A DNA stretch of 64,000 nucleotides from Verrucomicrobiaceae bacterium (GTDB lineage: Bacteria; Verrucomicrobiota; Verrucomicrobiia; Verrucomicrobiales; Verrucomicrobiaceae), in assembly GCA_016795365.1 (NCBI GenBank), contig JAEUHN010000020.1, positions 19,255 to 83,254 of the forward strand. Reading direction: 5' to 3'. Below are positions 26,795 through 35,845 of this stretch, one piece after another. The notes beneath the pieces were generated by a model. The model had not been told where the DNA came from. It searched no databases and saw only the letters and a list, made by a program, of their open reading frames with translations. The position numbers were made by a program, and so were the translations under genes. Within the stretch, counting starts at the first letter, position 1, and each line of letters begins with the position of its first letter.

Positions 26795-27571
26795 TTACCG
26801 CTTCTTCGGCTTCTCCGACTTCGGTGGCTTGGGAGTGCCGCCGGTGGGTGCTTTGGTCGTAGCCTTGGTCTCGGAGGATCTCATCTTGGCGTAGATTTTT
26901 TGGGCGGTGGAGGCGAGTTGCTCCTGGGTGCGCTCGGGGTGCTTTGCGGCGGAGGCTGTGATGATGGACGTGAGCTTTTCGCGGTTCTCTGGCGACAACG
27001 CATTGAGCATCTCCTTACCCTGATCGCCCAGAAGAGACGCAGTATCGATTCCCGCCGATGAGCCCGCTTGTGATCGCGCCGTGCTGCTGCCGCCGAGCTG
27101 CTTGCCCGAAGACGAATTGATTCTTCCGTTACTTGAGTTCTCGGGCGCCGCTGACACCTCACTATAGTGCATCACCACTTCCTCAGGACCAATCATGACG
27201 CGCACCTCCGTCTTCTCAGGGTCGTCAGATAAATGTGCTTCCGTCAGTGTCATGCCCAGGGAGTTGGTTTCCTCAGAGACGACGAAGTGTTGCTTGGTGT
27301 CCTTGTTGACGAAGGTCGCCATCGGTTTGCCATTGACGTAAGCGACACCGGTGAGCTTGTAGGTGTCCGCGAGGCTCACCACTCGATTGAACGGGGAATG
27401 CGTGCGAAGGTTGTTCAGGGCCTGTGCATCGAACGCGAACGGCTGCGGCAGATCGGGGTCGTTCTCTGGAACGCGTTGTTCCACAGCGTGGGCCAAGCCG
27501 ACGAGCATCACGAGGACGCCTAGCCGAACTCCGTTGATCAGACTGTGAGGGCGGAGGTTTTTGGGGGACAT
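26795..27571 (-). CDS. Hypothetical secreted or membrane-anchored protein
   Basis: 258 residues of no recognised family. An N-terminal hydrophobic stretch (LINGVRLGVLVMLVGLAHA) is a signal peptide or anchor. Residues ~45-150 form a compact beta-rich domain (FNRVVSLADTYKLTGVAYVNGKPMATFVNKDTKQHFVVSEETNSLGMTLTEA...EVRVMIGPEEVVMHYSE). This resembles the small periplasmic HR/PilP-like domains of type II secretion and pilus systems, but the likeness is weak. Residues ~150-185 are Ser/Gly-rich linker, then a helical segment, and a Lys/Pro-rich tail (TPKPPKSEKPKKR). No secretion genes are adjacent, so the role is open. Confidence 0.7.
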   Translation of the reverse strand: MSPKNLRPHSLINGVRLGVLVMLVGLAHAVEQRVPENDPDLPQPFAFDAQALNNLRTHSPFNRVVSLADTYKLTGVAYVNGKPMATFVNKDTKQHFVVSEETNSLGMTLTEAHLSDDPEKTEVRVMIGPEEVVMHYSEVSAAPENSSNGRINSSSGKQLGGSSTARSQAGSSAGIDTASLLGDQGKEMLNALSPENREKLTSIITASAAKHPERTQEQLASTAQKIYAKMRSSETKATTKAPTGGTPKPPKSEKPKKR

Positions 27572-27645
27572 GGGGGGCGCTCACAACGCGGTCGCCCCCG
27601 GATTTCGCACATCAAAATGATGCGCAGCGCTTGTTCGCGGTCGGT

Positions 27646-28977
27646 TCAGGGCTTTTGCCAGCCCACGGTGCCGCCACGCTGACCTTGCCGACGCAGCAGG
27701 GCGTTGAGTTCGAGAAAGACTTTCTTGTTCTTGGCGGCGAGGTCCGTGGTCTCATACGGATCGTCCTTGAGGTTGTAGAGTTCCTGCGGGGCAAAGGGAC
27801 TGTCTTGCAGCAGCTTCCAGTCGCCATGAATGATCGCGTCGATGGTCTTGCCGCCATATTGCGGTCCGCCTTCGCGACGGATGAAGTAGTGGTCGCGCGC
27901 AGGCCCGGGCTGCGACTGGCCGAGCAGCGTGGGCAGGAAGGTGATGCCGTCGATGTTGCCGGGCACAGGCTCGCCCGCGACCTCGCAAGCGGTGGCGAAG
28001 ATGTCCATGCTCATCGCCTGTCGCTCGGTGCTGGAGCCGGGTTTGATCTTCGCTGGCCAACGGGCTGCGCACGGCACTCGCAAGCCGCCTTCATACATGT
28101 GCGTCTTGCCGCTGCGCCAGGGGCCGTTGTTGGCACCGCTCGGGAGCAGACCCCCGTTGTCGCTGGTGAAGATGATGAGCGTGTTGTCACTGAGCTTCAG
28201 TTCATCAAGACGTGCGAGCACCTTGCCAATGCCATCGTCGAGGTGCTCGATGAGCGCGACTAGCTTTGCACGCTTCTCGTCAATCGCAGGCTCACGCGCT
28301 TTCACCTTGTCCAGCCACGCAGGTGGAGGCTGCACGGGATCATGCGGAGCGTTGTAAGCAAGATACAAGAAGAAGGGCGACTTCGCTGCCGCGCGTTCGG
28401 TGAGGTAGTCGCACGCCCACTGCGTAAACACATCCGTCGCGTGACCTTCGGGCTTCACCTCCTTCATGCCCTCGCGCATAAAATTCTGCCCGTGTCGCAG
28501 GTGCGTCCAGTAGTCGTCCATCATGTCGCCGAGGAAGCCGTGGAAGTGATCGAAGCCGCGCTCGGTCGGTGTGTTCGGCGAATGGATGCCGAGATGCCAC
28601 TTGCCGACGATGCCGCTGTGGTAACCGGCTTTCTTCAGCACCTGCGGCAGCAGCGTCGCCGAGGCGGACAGGTAACCCCAGTTGTTCGCAGGTTCCTCCT
28701 CACGAATCACGCCCGGCACGCCGACACGATCGGGATGACATCCGGTCAAGAGCGCCGCACGCGTTGGCGAGCACACACAGGAGTTCGCGCGGAAGTTCTG
28801 AAACGTCATGCCCTGCGCAAAGAGCGAGTCGATGTGCGGCGTCCGAATGTCTTTGGTGCCGTAGGCCGAGTAGTCAGCACGTCCCAGGTCGTCGCAGAGG
28901 ATGACGAGGATGTTGGGCTTGTCGTCTGCGCGAGCTAGCAGGGCGACAGTGCAAAGGAGAAGCGTGATCAGTTTCAT
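27646..28977 (-). CDS. Secreted type I sulfatase (arylsulfatase A-like)
   Basis: 443 residues from the ATG at 28977, giving signal peptide MKLITLLLCTVALLARA before DDKPNILVILCDDLGRADYSAYG. The formylglycine site is C69-S-P-T-R73 followed by AALLTG. GKWHLGIHSPNTPTERGFDHFHGFLGD, APHDPVQPP and IFTSDNGGLLPSG are further sulfatase landmarks that bind the metal and sulfate. A matching C-terminal subdomain ends the protein (DGDWKLL-type segment IHGDWKLLQDSPFAPQELYNLKDDPYE). The substrate is unknown. The DUF6807-like gene upstream ends 64 bases before it, so these and the GH79 fusion may form one unit. Confidence 0.94.
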   Translation of the reverse strand: MKLITLLLCTVALLARADDKPNILVILCDDLGRADYSAYGTKDIRTPHIDSLFAQGMTFQNFRANSCVCSPTRAALLTGCHPDRVGVPGVIREEEPANNWGYLSASATLLPQVLKKAGYHSGIVGKWHLGIHSPNTPTERGFDHFHGFLGDMMDDYWTHLRHGQNFMREGMKEVKPEGHATDVFTQWACDYLTERAAAKSPFFLYLAYNAPHDPVQPPPAWLDKVKAREPAIDEKRAKLVALIEHLDDGIGKVLARLDELKLSDNTLIIFTSDNGGLLPSGANNGPWRSGKTHMYEGGLRVPCAARWPAKIKPGSSTERQAMSMDIFATACEVAGEPVPGNIDGITFLPTLLGQSQPGPARDHYFIRREGGPQYGGKTIDAIIHGDWKLLQDSPFAPQELYNLKDDPYETTDLAAKNKKVFLELNALLRRQGQRGGTVGWQKP

Positions 28978-29041
28978 TCGTGGCGAGTTAGGACCTTTGA
29001 AGACGCGCGTGGCGCTCGATTCTTGAACTAGAAATCCGCGA

Positions 29042-29911
29042 TCAAAAGCCAGGCAAGCCTTTCGCGAACGAAGCGGACGTGTCCTCCGCGAGCGCCTTTG
29101 CCTTTTCCTTCCACGTTGGCTCATCGGCACTCACACTGCGCACGACGACCTGTGCTTCGACCTTGGTGCCCTTCGGCACGGGCGTGTGCGAGTAAAGTTG
29201 GTTGTAGAGCTTGTGATAAACTGTCTTGTCCCAGTAGCCGGTCTTGATGCCCATGCCTTGGAGCGGCTGCGGATACCACACGAGGGTTGCTCGCTTCGCT
29301 GCCGGATCGAAGATGGCGGTCCATTTCGGGTCATCTCGCAGCTTGAAGTCGCCACGGTTGTCGAACTTGCCCTCCTTCATCTTGCCGTCTGGCATCTGAG
29401 CAATCCACTCGGTCGTCCTCGGCAGAAACGGATGCATGAAGGCGTAGAGCGTGCCGATGGTGATCTCGGTCGTGAACTCGTAGCGATGCCTTTCCAGCAA
29501 GGCGTCGTCCGTCACAACATACGTTGCCGCCAGCTTGATCGGTCCAAGCATCGACTGCTTCTCCACCACCGCACGCGAGCACTTGTAGGTCGCCTTGTCA
29601 GCGAGATCAGCGGGCTTGCCATCGACGGTGAGCGTGACCTTCTCGACGATCTCGATACCGCCTTCGTTGTGGCCTGTGCCGATCCATTTCTTTCCCTCCT
29701 CGGACATCACCGTGCCGTAGAAGCCGGTGCGCTCGGTGATGATCTCGTTCTGATGGGAAATGCGTTGCGGCGTCCACGCTCGATCGCCGCCGAACTCGAT
29801 CGTCATGTCCCGCGTCTGAATGGTGACTACGTAGGGCGGTCCTGGCTTCGTCTTCTGAGCGAGAGCGGGGACCGACAACAGAACAAGGCTGAAAACAAGA
29901 AGGCGTGACAT
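29042..29911 (-). CDS. Secreted DUF6807/PmoA-like beta-sandwich protein
   Basis: 289 residues from the ATG at 29911, which opens signal peptide MSRLLVFSLVLLSVPALAQ. The mature protein is mainly beta with GFYGTVMSEEGKKWIGTGHNEGGIEIVEKVTLTVDG and LYAFMHPFLPRTTEWIA, a pattern I associate loosely with PmoA-like/DUF6807 galactose-mutarotase-fold proteins. That assignment is uncertain. There is no membrane span besides the signal. It lies between the GH79 fusion gene and a sulfatase, all on the minus strand with gaps of about 65 bases, which suggests joint use in glycan breakdown. Confidence 0.65.
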   Translation of the reverse strand: MSRLLVFSLVLLSVPALAQKTKPGPPYVVTIQTRDMTIEFGGDRAWTPQRISHQNEIITERTGFYGTVMSEEGKKWIGTGHNEGGIEIVEKVTLTVDGKPADLADKATYKCSRAVVEKQSMLGPIKLAATYVVTDDALLERHRYEFTTEITIGTLYAFMHPFLPRTTEWIAQMPDGKMKEGKFDNRGDFKLRDDPKWTAIFDPAAKRATLVWYPQPLQGMGIKTGYWDKTVYHKLYNQLYSHTPVPKGTKVEAQVVVRSVSADEPTWKEKAKALAEDTSASFAKGLPGF

Positions 29912-29977
29912 CAGCACAAACCAACGTTGCAAGCTCGTGATCTCATTCCTTCGACGAACGATCCGGGCCGCTGTTGT

Positions 29978-32848
29978 CTATTTCAATTCGATCACAACAG
30001 CGCTCGTCGCTCCCGCGCGGAAGGTGATGTGTCCATCGCGCACTTCGGTTGACTCGATCGTCAACTCACCCACGGGTTTGCCATCCGGTGTGTCATCGAA
30101 GGACTGTCCGGCCCAGTGCACTCCTTCACTGACTGTGATGGCGGGAGCTTCGAGTCGCTTTAGCGTGGCGTGGCCTTGCTTGCCGAGATTGAGCGTCACA
30201 TCAGCGGGCGTCATCGCTTTGTTGATCACTAGCACGCGAACATGATCGTTGGAATCGCGCACAGCCCATAGCTTGACGTTGCTTGACTCATCCATCTTGA
30301 CCGGAAGCAACTGCGCATCATTCGCGATCATCTCCTGAAACACCAGCAGCGCATAGTAGGTCGGCATCGCTCGCACGAAGGTCGGCACAGGCTTTTTGTC
30401 ATCGGTGTCGTCCTGGATGGCAGAGTAGTGGCCTTTGCCACCGCCGTGGAAGTTGATCCCAGCGAGTCCGGCCTGCGCGAGGGTGAAATTCAAATCCAGC
30501 ATCCACAGCGCGGACGCAAACGAGTCGCTGAAGCCGCGTGCGCCGCCGCCCCAGGCGCTGCCGGCTTCATCAAGACGAAACGGCAGGCCAGCTTGCTTCG
30601 CGGCGTCGATGCCGGGCTTCAGAAAGTCGAGTGTTTGCTTGATCGGTTCGCGTCGCAGCAGGCGGAAGACCTCGCGGCCGACGCTCGGTGCAAAGGCATA
30701 CGCGTGACCGGTGAGCATCGTGAGTGCGGCGGGATTGCGTTTCACCATCATGGCGGCGATGTCCGGCGGCAAACCGTGCGCCCATGACGGACCGATGATG
30801 CTCGGCACGATGGCGGGCACGAGCTGCGCACGCATCGCGGCGAACTCATCGAAGTAAGTGTCCCATTGGTAGTCCTTCGGCTTGTGGCGGCCGAACCAGC
30901 CATCGGGTTCGTTGCCGAGTTCGAAGCCGCGGATGGCCTCGGCGGGCAAATGCTCGCGCACGCGGGCGATCCATGATTTGCACAGCTCCACGTCGTTGTG
31001 CGCGAGATTGACGGTGAGGATCATCGGCGCACGCACGGCATCGTGCACTTGCGCGAGCTGTTTGAGGCGCTCGACATCGGGCGGCGACTTCATGCCATCG
31101 GCGCTCGCGCCACCGATGCGGATGCCGATGCCGCGCAGATTGCGCAGGAGTTGAAGATAAGCGGGATGCACCTGATCGAGCTGCTGCATCGAGGGCGCGG
31201 GAAAGCGTCGCCACTCGCGCGAGAGACCGGCGAAGTCAGATGGAATGCGCAGGCCGGGCTTGGTGGTGTCGATGCGGGCTGAGACGTTCACCACATCGCT
31301 CGTGGTGATGCCGGGCTTCGTGAGTGAAAAGGTGCGCGTCACCGGCTCGGCGGTCCGCACGGTGCCTTCTTTGCCCCATTGCCAGGCGGTGACGGTCACG
31401 CGCATCGGCAGACGTGCTTTCTTTGGGATCGCGGTGAAGCGCAGTTCATCGCCGATGACCTCCGCGGGACCTTCGCGGACGAAGAAGCGCGCTTGGAGGC
31501 CTGCATCGCTCGTCGCGTGGAGTTTGAGGCTCTTCGTGCCGACGATTTGATCCGCGATGGGCTCGAAGGTGATGCGCTGAGGCTTGCCGCTGGTGTTTTG
31601 AAAAGGAAACGGCAGCATAGCCTGCTGCACGGCGCGTTGGTAAGTGCCATCGCCGGGATGCTCGGCCTGGAACCACATCTCGCTGCCGCGTTTCGGATTT
31701 TCGAGGTCGGCGCGGCCAAAGCGAAGCGCGAAACGGTTCGGCGCGAGCTGCTGCAAGGGGCCGGTGATCGGATGGATGGCGATGAGGTTGCGTGATTCGG
31801 GATGCGGGATGCGTGAGCCTGCTTTGAGGCCGGTCCAGCGCTCGGGGCGGCCTGCGGGCACGGTTTCGAGAAAAGTGCCGTCGAGTTGAAACGCGAGATC
31901 GTCATCCGGTGGCGACCACTTCAACGTGACCTGCTGATGCGTGCCGTTGATTTGATCGATCAATGCGCCGTTTTGCGTGTAGCCGACCAAAAAGGGCTTC
32001 TTGCTCAGAAACGCGTTTTGCAGCGCTTCGGTGGCTTGGCGCAGTTCGTCGTCGAAACACCAAAAAGTGCCTTTTTGCGGCTGTTTCCATCGCGGGATGC
32101 TCACGCCGGTCTTCGTGGCATCTACGGGCCGTTTGTCGTGCTGCGCCGCTTTGGTGATGTAGTCGGCGATGAAGGTCGTGAGCGCCGGATGATGATCAAA
32201 ATGGCCGCCACCGGCATCCGCGAGCATCGAGAGCGGCGCTTTCGGATACTTCTGTCGAAAGGCCTGTGCCTTGCCCGCGCGTTCGTCGGCCCATTCATAC
32301 TCGCCGCTCACCCAGAGCAGCGGCACGCCGCTCTCGCCGAAGGCCTTCACCCACGGCTGCTTCTCCGGCCATGCGCCTTTGAGCGAAATGCCCGCCAGCA
32401 CGCGATGCGGCATCCGCGCGGCCATCAAATACGGCATCTCCGCTGCCGCCGAATGCCCCATCGGCACGAGCGGCGCGGCGATCAGGCTTTCGTAACCCGA
32501 TTCGACGGCGAGCGCCTGAATCGTCGCCTCGATCGCCGCCTGTTCTGCCCTTCCAAAGGTCTTCAAGCCGCCGGGCGAAGGCGCGATCCACAAAATGCCA
32601 AAGTCGAGCCGAGTCATCGCCTCGCGAAACGCGGCACTTTCGAAGATCGGCTGCTCCAGCATGTTCTGCGGCGCATAGACGAGGCCTTTCACGCGATCCG
32701 TCTTCGTCGGCAGCCAGAGGTAGGCGCGTGGTGCGGAATTCGTTTCCGTGCTGATGACGCCTGGCACTTCGACGGCCCATTGATACTCCGCGGCATGAGT
32801 TGGGCCGCAAAAGATCGCAAGGAACGCAAAGAGGTGGATTCGGAGCAT
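29978..32848 (-). CDS. Fusion of an alpha/beta hydrolase with a GH79-like glycoside hydrolase
   Basis: 956 residues with signal peptide MLRIHLFAFLAIFCGPTHA. Residues ~40-240 are an alpha/beta-hydrolase domain (LIAAPLVPMGHSAAAEMPYLMA, S133 as nucleophile; GGHFDHHP as the His region). Residues ~250-530 are beta-rich linking domains with Ig-like features. Residues ~540-860 form a (beta/alpha)8 barrel of GH79 type (heparanase/beta-glucuronidase-like): FELGNEPDGW carries the acid/base E647, and RLDEAGSAWGG the nucleophile E761. The C-terminal ~90 residues are the usual beta-sandwich. The pair suggests an esterase plus uronidase attacking decorated uronic-acid glycans in the periplasm or outside the cell. 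Confidence 0.8.
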   Translation of the reverse strand: MLRIHLFAFLAIFCGPTHAAEYQWAVEVPGVISTETNSAPRAYLWLPTKTDRVKGLVYAPQNMLEQPIFESAAFREAMTRLDFGILWIAPSPGGLKTFGRAEQAAIEATIQALAVESGYESLIAAPLVPMGHSAAAEMPYLMAARMPHRVLAGISLKGAWPEKQPWVKAFGESGVPLLWVSGEYEWADERAGKAQAFRQKYPKAPLSMLADAGGGHFDHHPALTTFIADYITKAAQHDKRPVDATKTGVSIPRWKQPQKGTFWCFDDELRQATEALQNAFLSKKPFLVGYTQNGALIDQINGTHQQVTLKWSPPDDDLAFQLDGTFLETVPAGRPERWTGLKAGSRIPHPESRNLIAIHPITGPLQQLAPNRFALRFGRADLENPKRGSEMWFQAEHPGDGTYQRAVQQAMLPFPFQNTSGKPQRITFEPIADQIVGTKSLKLHATSDAGLQARFFVREGPAEVIGDELRFTAIPKKARLPMRVTVTAWQWGKEGTVRTAEPVTRTFSLTKPGITTSDVVNVSARIDTTKPGLRIPSDFAGLSREWRRFPAPSMQQLDQVHPAYLQLLRNLRGIGIRIGGASADGMKSPPDVERLKQLAQVHDAVRAPMILTVNLAHNDVELCKSWIARVREHLPAEAIRGFELGNEPDGWFGRHKPKDYQWDTYFDEFAAMRAQLVPAIVPSIIGPSWAHGLPPDIAAMMVKRNPAALTMLTGHAYAFAPSVGREVFRLLRREPIKQTLDFLKPGIDAAKQAGLPFRLDEAGSAWGGGARGFSDSFASALWMLDLNFTLAQAGLAGINFHGGGKGHYSAIQDDTDDKKPVPTFVRAMPTYYALLVFQEMIANDAQLLPVKMDESSNVKLWAVRDSNDHVRVLVINKAMTPADVTLNLGKQGHATLKRLEAPAITVSEGVHWAGQSFDDTPDGKPVGELTIESTEVRDGHITFRAGATSAVVIELK

Positions 32849-33050
32849 CCGTCACCTTTGCAATGACAGCGTCATTTCGCCAAGCGCGGAGTGATTGATC
32901 CAGTTTCAGCCCTTTCGGCCCCTGACGAAGCCCGACTGAAGAAAAGTTCAAAAAACTTGTCCTCCGTGTCCTCGGTGCTTTGGCTCGTTCGTCGTGACAT
33001 CGAACAGACATTCTCCTCTGGGTGTCTCCTCCTCACTCTGTCTCTCACTC

Positions 33051-33470
33051 GTGAACCGTCTCATCTTCATCAATCTGCCCGTGGTCGATCTGGCCAAGTC
33101 CATGGCGTTCTTCAAGGCGCTGGGGTTCTCGCACAATCCTCAATACACCGACGACACGGCGGCGTGCATTGTCATCAGCGATGTCATTCACGTGATGCTG
33201 CTGACGCAGGCGAAGTTCTGCGAGTTCACTCCGAAGACGATCTGCGATGCGCAGTCGAGCACCGAGGTGATAAACTGTCTGAGCTGCTCCAGCCGGGAGG
33301 AAGTGGACTCCTTGGTCGCGAAGGCGAAGGCTGCCGGAGGCTCGATCTATGCGCAGTCCAAGGACTACGGATTCATGTATCAGCACTGCTTTGCCGATCC
33401 TGACGGGCACTGCTGGGAACTCGTTTATATGGCACCGGGCGAGACTTGCCCAGAGCCCACCTCCGTCTAA
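33051..33470 (+). CDS. VOC-family (glyoxalase/dioxygenase-fold) protein
   Basis: 139 residues from a GTG at 33051, chosen because its paralogue at 34603 also starts with GTG at the same aligned position (NRLIFINLPVVDLAKSMAFF versus SRQVFIHLPVADVAKSRAFF). Single vicinal-oxygen-chelate domain with two beta-alpha-beta-beta-beta halves: GFSHNPQYTDDTAACIVISDVIHVMLLTQ and KDYGFMYQHCFADPDGHCWELVYM. H in VIHVML and E in CWELVY are the likely metal ligands. It is the first gene of the eleven-gene cluster ending in the ECF sigma factor. The reaction is unknown. Confidence 0.82.
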   Translation: MNRLIFINLPVVDLAKSMAFFKALGFSHNPQYTDDTAACIVISDVIHVMLLTQAKFCEFTPKTICDAQSSTEVINCLSCSSREEVDSLVAKAKAAGGSIYAQSKDYGFMYQHCFADPDGHCWELVYMAPGETCPEPTSV

Positions 33471-33499
33471 CCTCAACCTAACACCTGACACCCAACACC

Positions 33500-34030
33500 A
33501 TGACTAAACCAACTCTCATCTTGTCGATCGTCACCCTTGCGGCTCTCACCGCTTGCCAGTCAACCAACACGAAACATGCAGACTGCTCCGACCAGCTGCC
33601 CTACAAAGGCTCCGCCGCCTTCGAACGCATGCGGACACTCGTTGGCAAGTGGTCAGCCGAGTCGCCCATGATGGGCAAAATGAAAACCGAGTTCCGCCTC
33701 ATTGCTGGAGATTCCGTCGTCGAGGAACGCTTCGCCGCAGGCACGCCGATGGAGATGCTTAGCACTTACCACGACGTGAACGGACAGCTAACGATGACGC
33801 ACTATTGCATGTTGCGGAACCAGCCACGCATGAAGCTCGTGAAGAGCACGGCGGACTCACTGTCCTTTGACCTCGCGCCGACACCGGGCCTGAATCCTGC
33901 GAAGGACAAGCACATGCATGGAGCCACCTATACCTTCATTGACGCGAACCACTTCAAACTCGAAGGCGTCGCCTGGGAAAACGGCAAGAGCGCACCTTGT
34001 GGCCCTCCCGTTGTCTTCACACGTCAGTAG
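33500..34030 (+). CDS. DUF1579 lipoprotein
   Basis: 176 residues. The N-terminus MTKPTLILSIVTLAALTACQS is a lipoprotein signal with lipobox LTAC (C19). The mature domain (ERMRTLVGKWSAESPMMGKMKTEFRLIAGDSVVEERFAAGTPMEMLSTYHDVNGQLTMTHYCMLRNQPRM...) fits DUF1579 (beta-barrel, lipocalin-like small-molecule binding). It follows the VOC gene by 29 bases and precedes the SRPBCC gene by 33. Anchoring of this member to a membrane, while the rest of the operon is soluble, hints at an envelope ligand or stress signal; that is inference. Confidence 0.82.
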   Translation: MTKPTLILSIVTLAALTACQSTNTKHADCSDQLPYKGSAAFERMRTLVGKWSAESPMMGKMKTEFRLIAGDSVVEERFAAGTPMEMLSTYHDVNGQLTMTHYCMLRNQPRMKLVKSTADSLSFDLAPTPGLNPAKDKHMHGATYTFIDANHFKLEGVAWENGKSAPCGPPVVFTRQ

Positions 34031-34063
34031 TTCACGCTCTGGCCCTCCACACAGCCGCTTACC

Positions 34064-34606
34064 ATGATCAAGAAAGCATTACTCGCCCTCGCCGGTCTTC
34101 TCGCCGTTGTCCTCATCATCCCCATCTTCAAGTCGCCACAGTTCCGTGTCGAACGCAGCCGGTCGATTCCCGCGGCAGCGGACGCCTTGTTTCCCTACTT
34201 CAACAACCACAAGAAGTTCAACGAGATCAATCCCTGGCTGAAAATGGACCCCGACGCCAAGGTATCGTATGCAGGACCCGAGAGCGGCGTGGGAGCGGTG
34301 AGCAGTTGGGAAGGTGGCAAGACGGGCAAGGGAAGCGCTACCATTACTGAAAGCAAGCCTAACGAATCCGTGAAGCTGCGCATGGACTGGAAGGAGCCGA
34401 TGGAAGGAGTCAGCACTGTGGAATACACGCTGGTCCCAGATGGCGACAAAACCAAAGTCACGTGGGCCATGTATGGCGACAACAACTATGTCGGCAAGCT
34501 CATGAGCCTGATCATGGACTGCGAGAAGATGTGTGGCCCGCCCTTTGAGCAGGGTCTCGCTGACATTGAGAAAGCTGTCACCACTCCAGCTGCTGCAAAG
34601 CCGTGA
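34064..34606 (+). CDS. SRPBCC (polyketide cyclase/START-like) protein with N-terminal membrane anchor
   Basis: 180 residues. Residues 3-24 are hydrophobic (IKKALLALAGLLAVVLIIPIF), an anchor or uncleaved signal. Then comes a START/Bet v1-like ligand-binding fold: RSIPAAADALFPYFNNHKKFNEINPWLKMDPDAKVSYAGPESGVGAVSSWEGG...GKGSATITESKPNESVKLRMDWKEPMEGVSTVEYTLVPDGDKTKVTWAMYG. It resembles COG3832-type or polyketide cyclase/dehydrase family 2 members. Its TGA stop overlaps the GTG start of the next gene (GTGA), so the two are translationally coupled. Confidence 0.82.
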   Translation: MIKKALLALAGLLAVVLIIPIFKSPQFRVERSRSIPAAADALFPYFNNHKKFNEINPWLKMDPDAKVSYAGPESGVGAVSSWEGGKTGKGSATITESKPNESVKLRMDWKEPMEGVSTVEYTLVPDGDKTKVTWAMYGDNNYVGKLMSLIMDCEKMCGPPFEQGLADIEKAVTTPAAAKP

Positions 34607-35004
34607 GCAGGCAAGTTTTCATTCACCTGCCTGTGGCTGACGTGGCGAAGTCACGTGCGTTCTTTGAAGGCATTGGCTTCTCACTGAATCAGGATTGCAG
34701 CGGCGAGCACTCTGCGTGCCTTGCATTCAGCGAAACGATTCATGTCATGCTGTCCGCGCACGAGCAGTTCAGACAGTTCTCTCCGAAGCCCATCTGCGAC
34801 ACGTCCAAGGCGCTCGAAGTGCTGCTGTGCCTGCAGTGCGATAGCCGCGCTGAAGTGGACGACATGGCCACCAAGGCGGTGGCTGCTGGTGCCACTGACG
34901 CAGAGACCAGCGACTACGGCTTCATGTATCAGCGCAGCTTCATCGATCTCGATGGCCATGGTTGGGCGCTCAACTTCATGAGTGAAGAGCTTCCTCAAAG
35001 CTGA
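34603..35004 (+). CDS. VOC-family protein, paralogue of the first gene of the operon
   Basis: 133 residues from the GTG at 34603, which overlaps the stop of the SRPBCC gene by 4 bases. It aligns along its whole length with the VOC protein at 33051: same opening HLPVADVAKSRAFFEGIGFS, SETIHVMLSAHEQFRQFSPKPICD, and DYGFMYQRSFIDLDGHGWALNFM. The final ligand position is W-A-L-N rather than W-E-L-V, so the metal-binding glutamate of the other copy is missing. The two probably arose by duplication within the cluster. Substrate unknown. Confidence 0.82.
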   Translation: MSRQVFIHLPVADVAKSRAFFEGIGFSLNQDCSGEHSACLAFSETIHVMLSAHEQFRQFSPKPICDTSKALEVLLCLQCDSRAEVDDMATKAVAAGATDAETSDYGFMYQRSFIDLDGHGWALNFMSEELPQS

Positions 35005-35035
35005 TCCGGCTAAAACAGCATCGCCTGACCACACC

Positions 35036-35446
35036 ATGACTAACAACCAGCTACCCACCAACGAGCATCTGCTCTTCGTGCGCGGAACGCACTGGAACAG
35101 TAGCCTCTCGCCTGCCGAACTCCAGCGTGTGATGACCGACTTCTATGCCTGGGTCGGCGGGCTTCAGGAACGTGGCATCCTGCGTGGTGCTCAGCCGCTG
35201 ATGGAGGAAGGAAAGCTCGTCACAGGCGCACGCGGAGCCTTTGTCACCGATGGTGTCTTCGCGGAGTCGAAGGAGTCCATCGCTGGGTATTTCCTCCTCG
35301 ATGTCGATTCCACCGATGAAGCCGTGAAGCTCGCTCAAGCCTGCCCCATCCTCGCCTACGGAGCCCAGATCGAAGTGCGCCCCATCGCCAATCTCTGCCG
35401 CCCCATGGCGGATGTGAAAGCGGCGCAAGTGCCACCCTCAGTCTAA
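35036..35446 (+). CDS. YCII-related (DGPF-type) protein
   Basis: 136 residues from the ATG at 35036; an earlier in-frame start would overlap the VOC gene. Ferredoxin-like YCII fold: EHLLFVRGTHWNSSLSPAELQRVMTDFYAWVGGLQERGILRGAQPLMEEGKLVTG, then VTDGVFAESKESIAGYFLLDVDSTDEAVKLAQACPIL and EVRPIANL. The signature DGPF is DGVF here. Proteins of this type are the constant genomic partners of ECF42 sigma factors, which fits the operon end. The biochemical role of the family is unsettled. Confidence 0.85.
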   Translation: MTNNQLPTNEHLLFVRGTHWNSSLSPAELQRVMTDFYAWVGGLQERGILRGAQPLMEEGKLVTGARGAFVTDGVFAESKESIAGYFLLDVDSTDEAVKLAQACPILAYGAQIEVRPIANLCRPMADVKAAQVPPSV

Positions 35447-35456
35447 ATACGATCTC

Positions 35457-35828
35457 ATGAAAATACCCGGATCTTACATCGACGGTTTCCTGCTCTCGGT
35501 GCCCACCGAAATGCTGGAAGAGTATCGCCAACTCGCTGAAATGGCCGCAGCGATCTGGCTTGAATACGGTGCGCTGCAATACACTGAATGCGCCGGTGAC
35601 GACCTTAGCACTGACTTCTGCCGCTCGTTCGTGAGTGCCGCCGATGCCAAAGACGATGAAACCGTCATCTTTTCCTGGGCTGTCTTTCCTGATCGTGCAG
35701 CCCGCGATGCAGCCAATGCCAAGATCATGGCTGATGAACGGTTGAGAACCATCTGTCCGGCGTCCGGCGAGATCTTCGACTGCAAGCGCATGGCGTTCGG
35801 TGGCTTTAAGCCCATTGTCGCTCATTGA
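35457..35828 (+). CDS. DUF1428 family protein
   Basis: 123 residues, full family length. Landmarks: YIDGFLLSVPTEMLEEYRQLAEMAAAIWLEYGALQYTECAGDDL, SFVSAADAKDDETVIFSWAVFPDRAARDAANAKIMADERL, and the end CKRMAFGGFKPIVAH, all typical of DUF1428 (YbaA-like dimeric alpha/beta barrel). It lies 10 bases after the YCII gene and 17 before the PhnB-like gene. Function of the family is unknown; the genomic setting ties it to the sigma-factor cluster. Confidence 0.9.
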   Translation: MKIPGSYIDGFLLSVPTEMLEEYRQLAEMAAAIWLEYGALQYTECAGDDLSTDFCRSFVSAADAKDDETVIFSWAVFPDRAARDAANAKIMADERLRTICPASGEIFDCKRMAFGGFKPIVAH

Positions 35829-35845
35829 ACCCAACTCCATCCATC

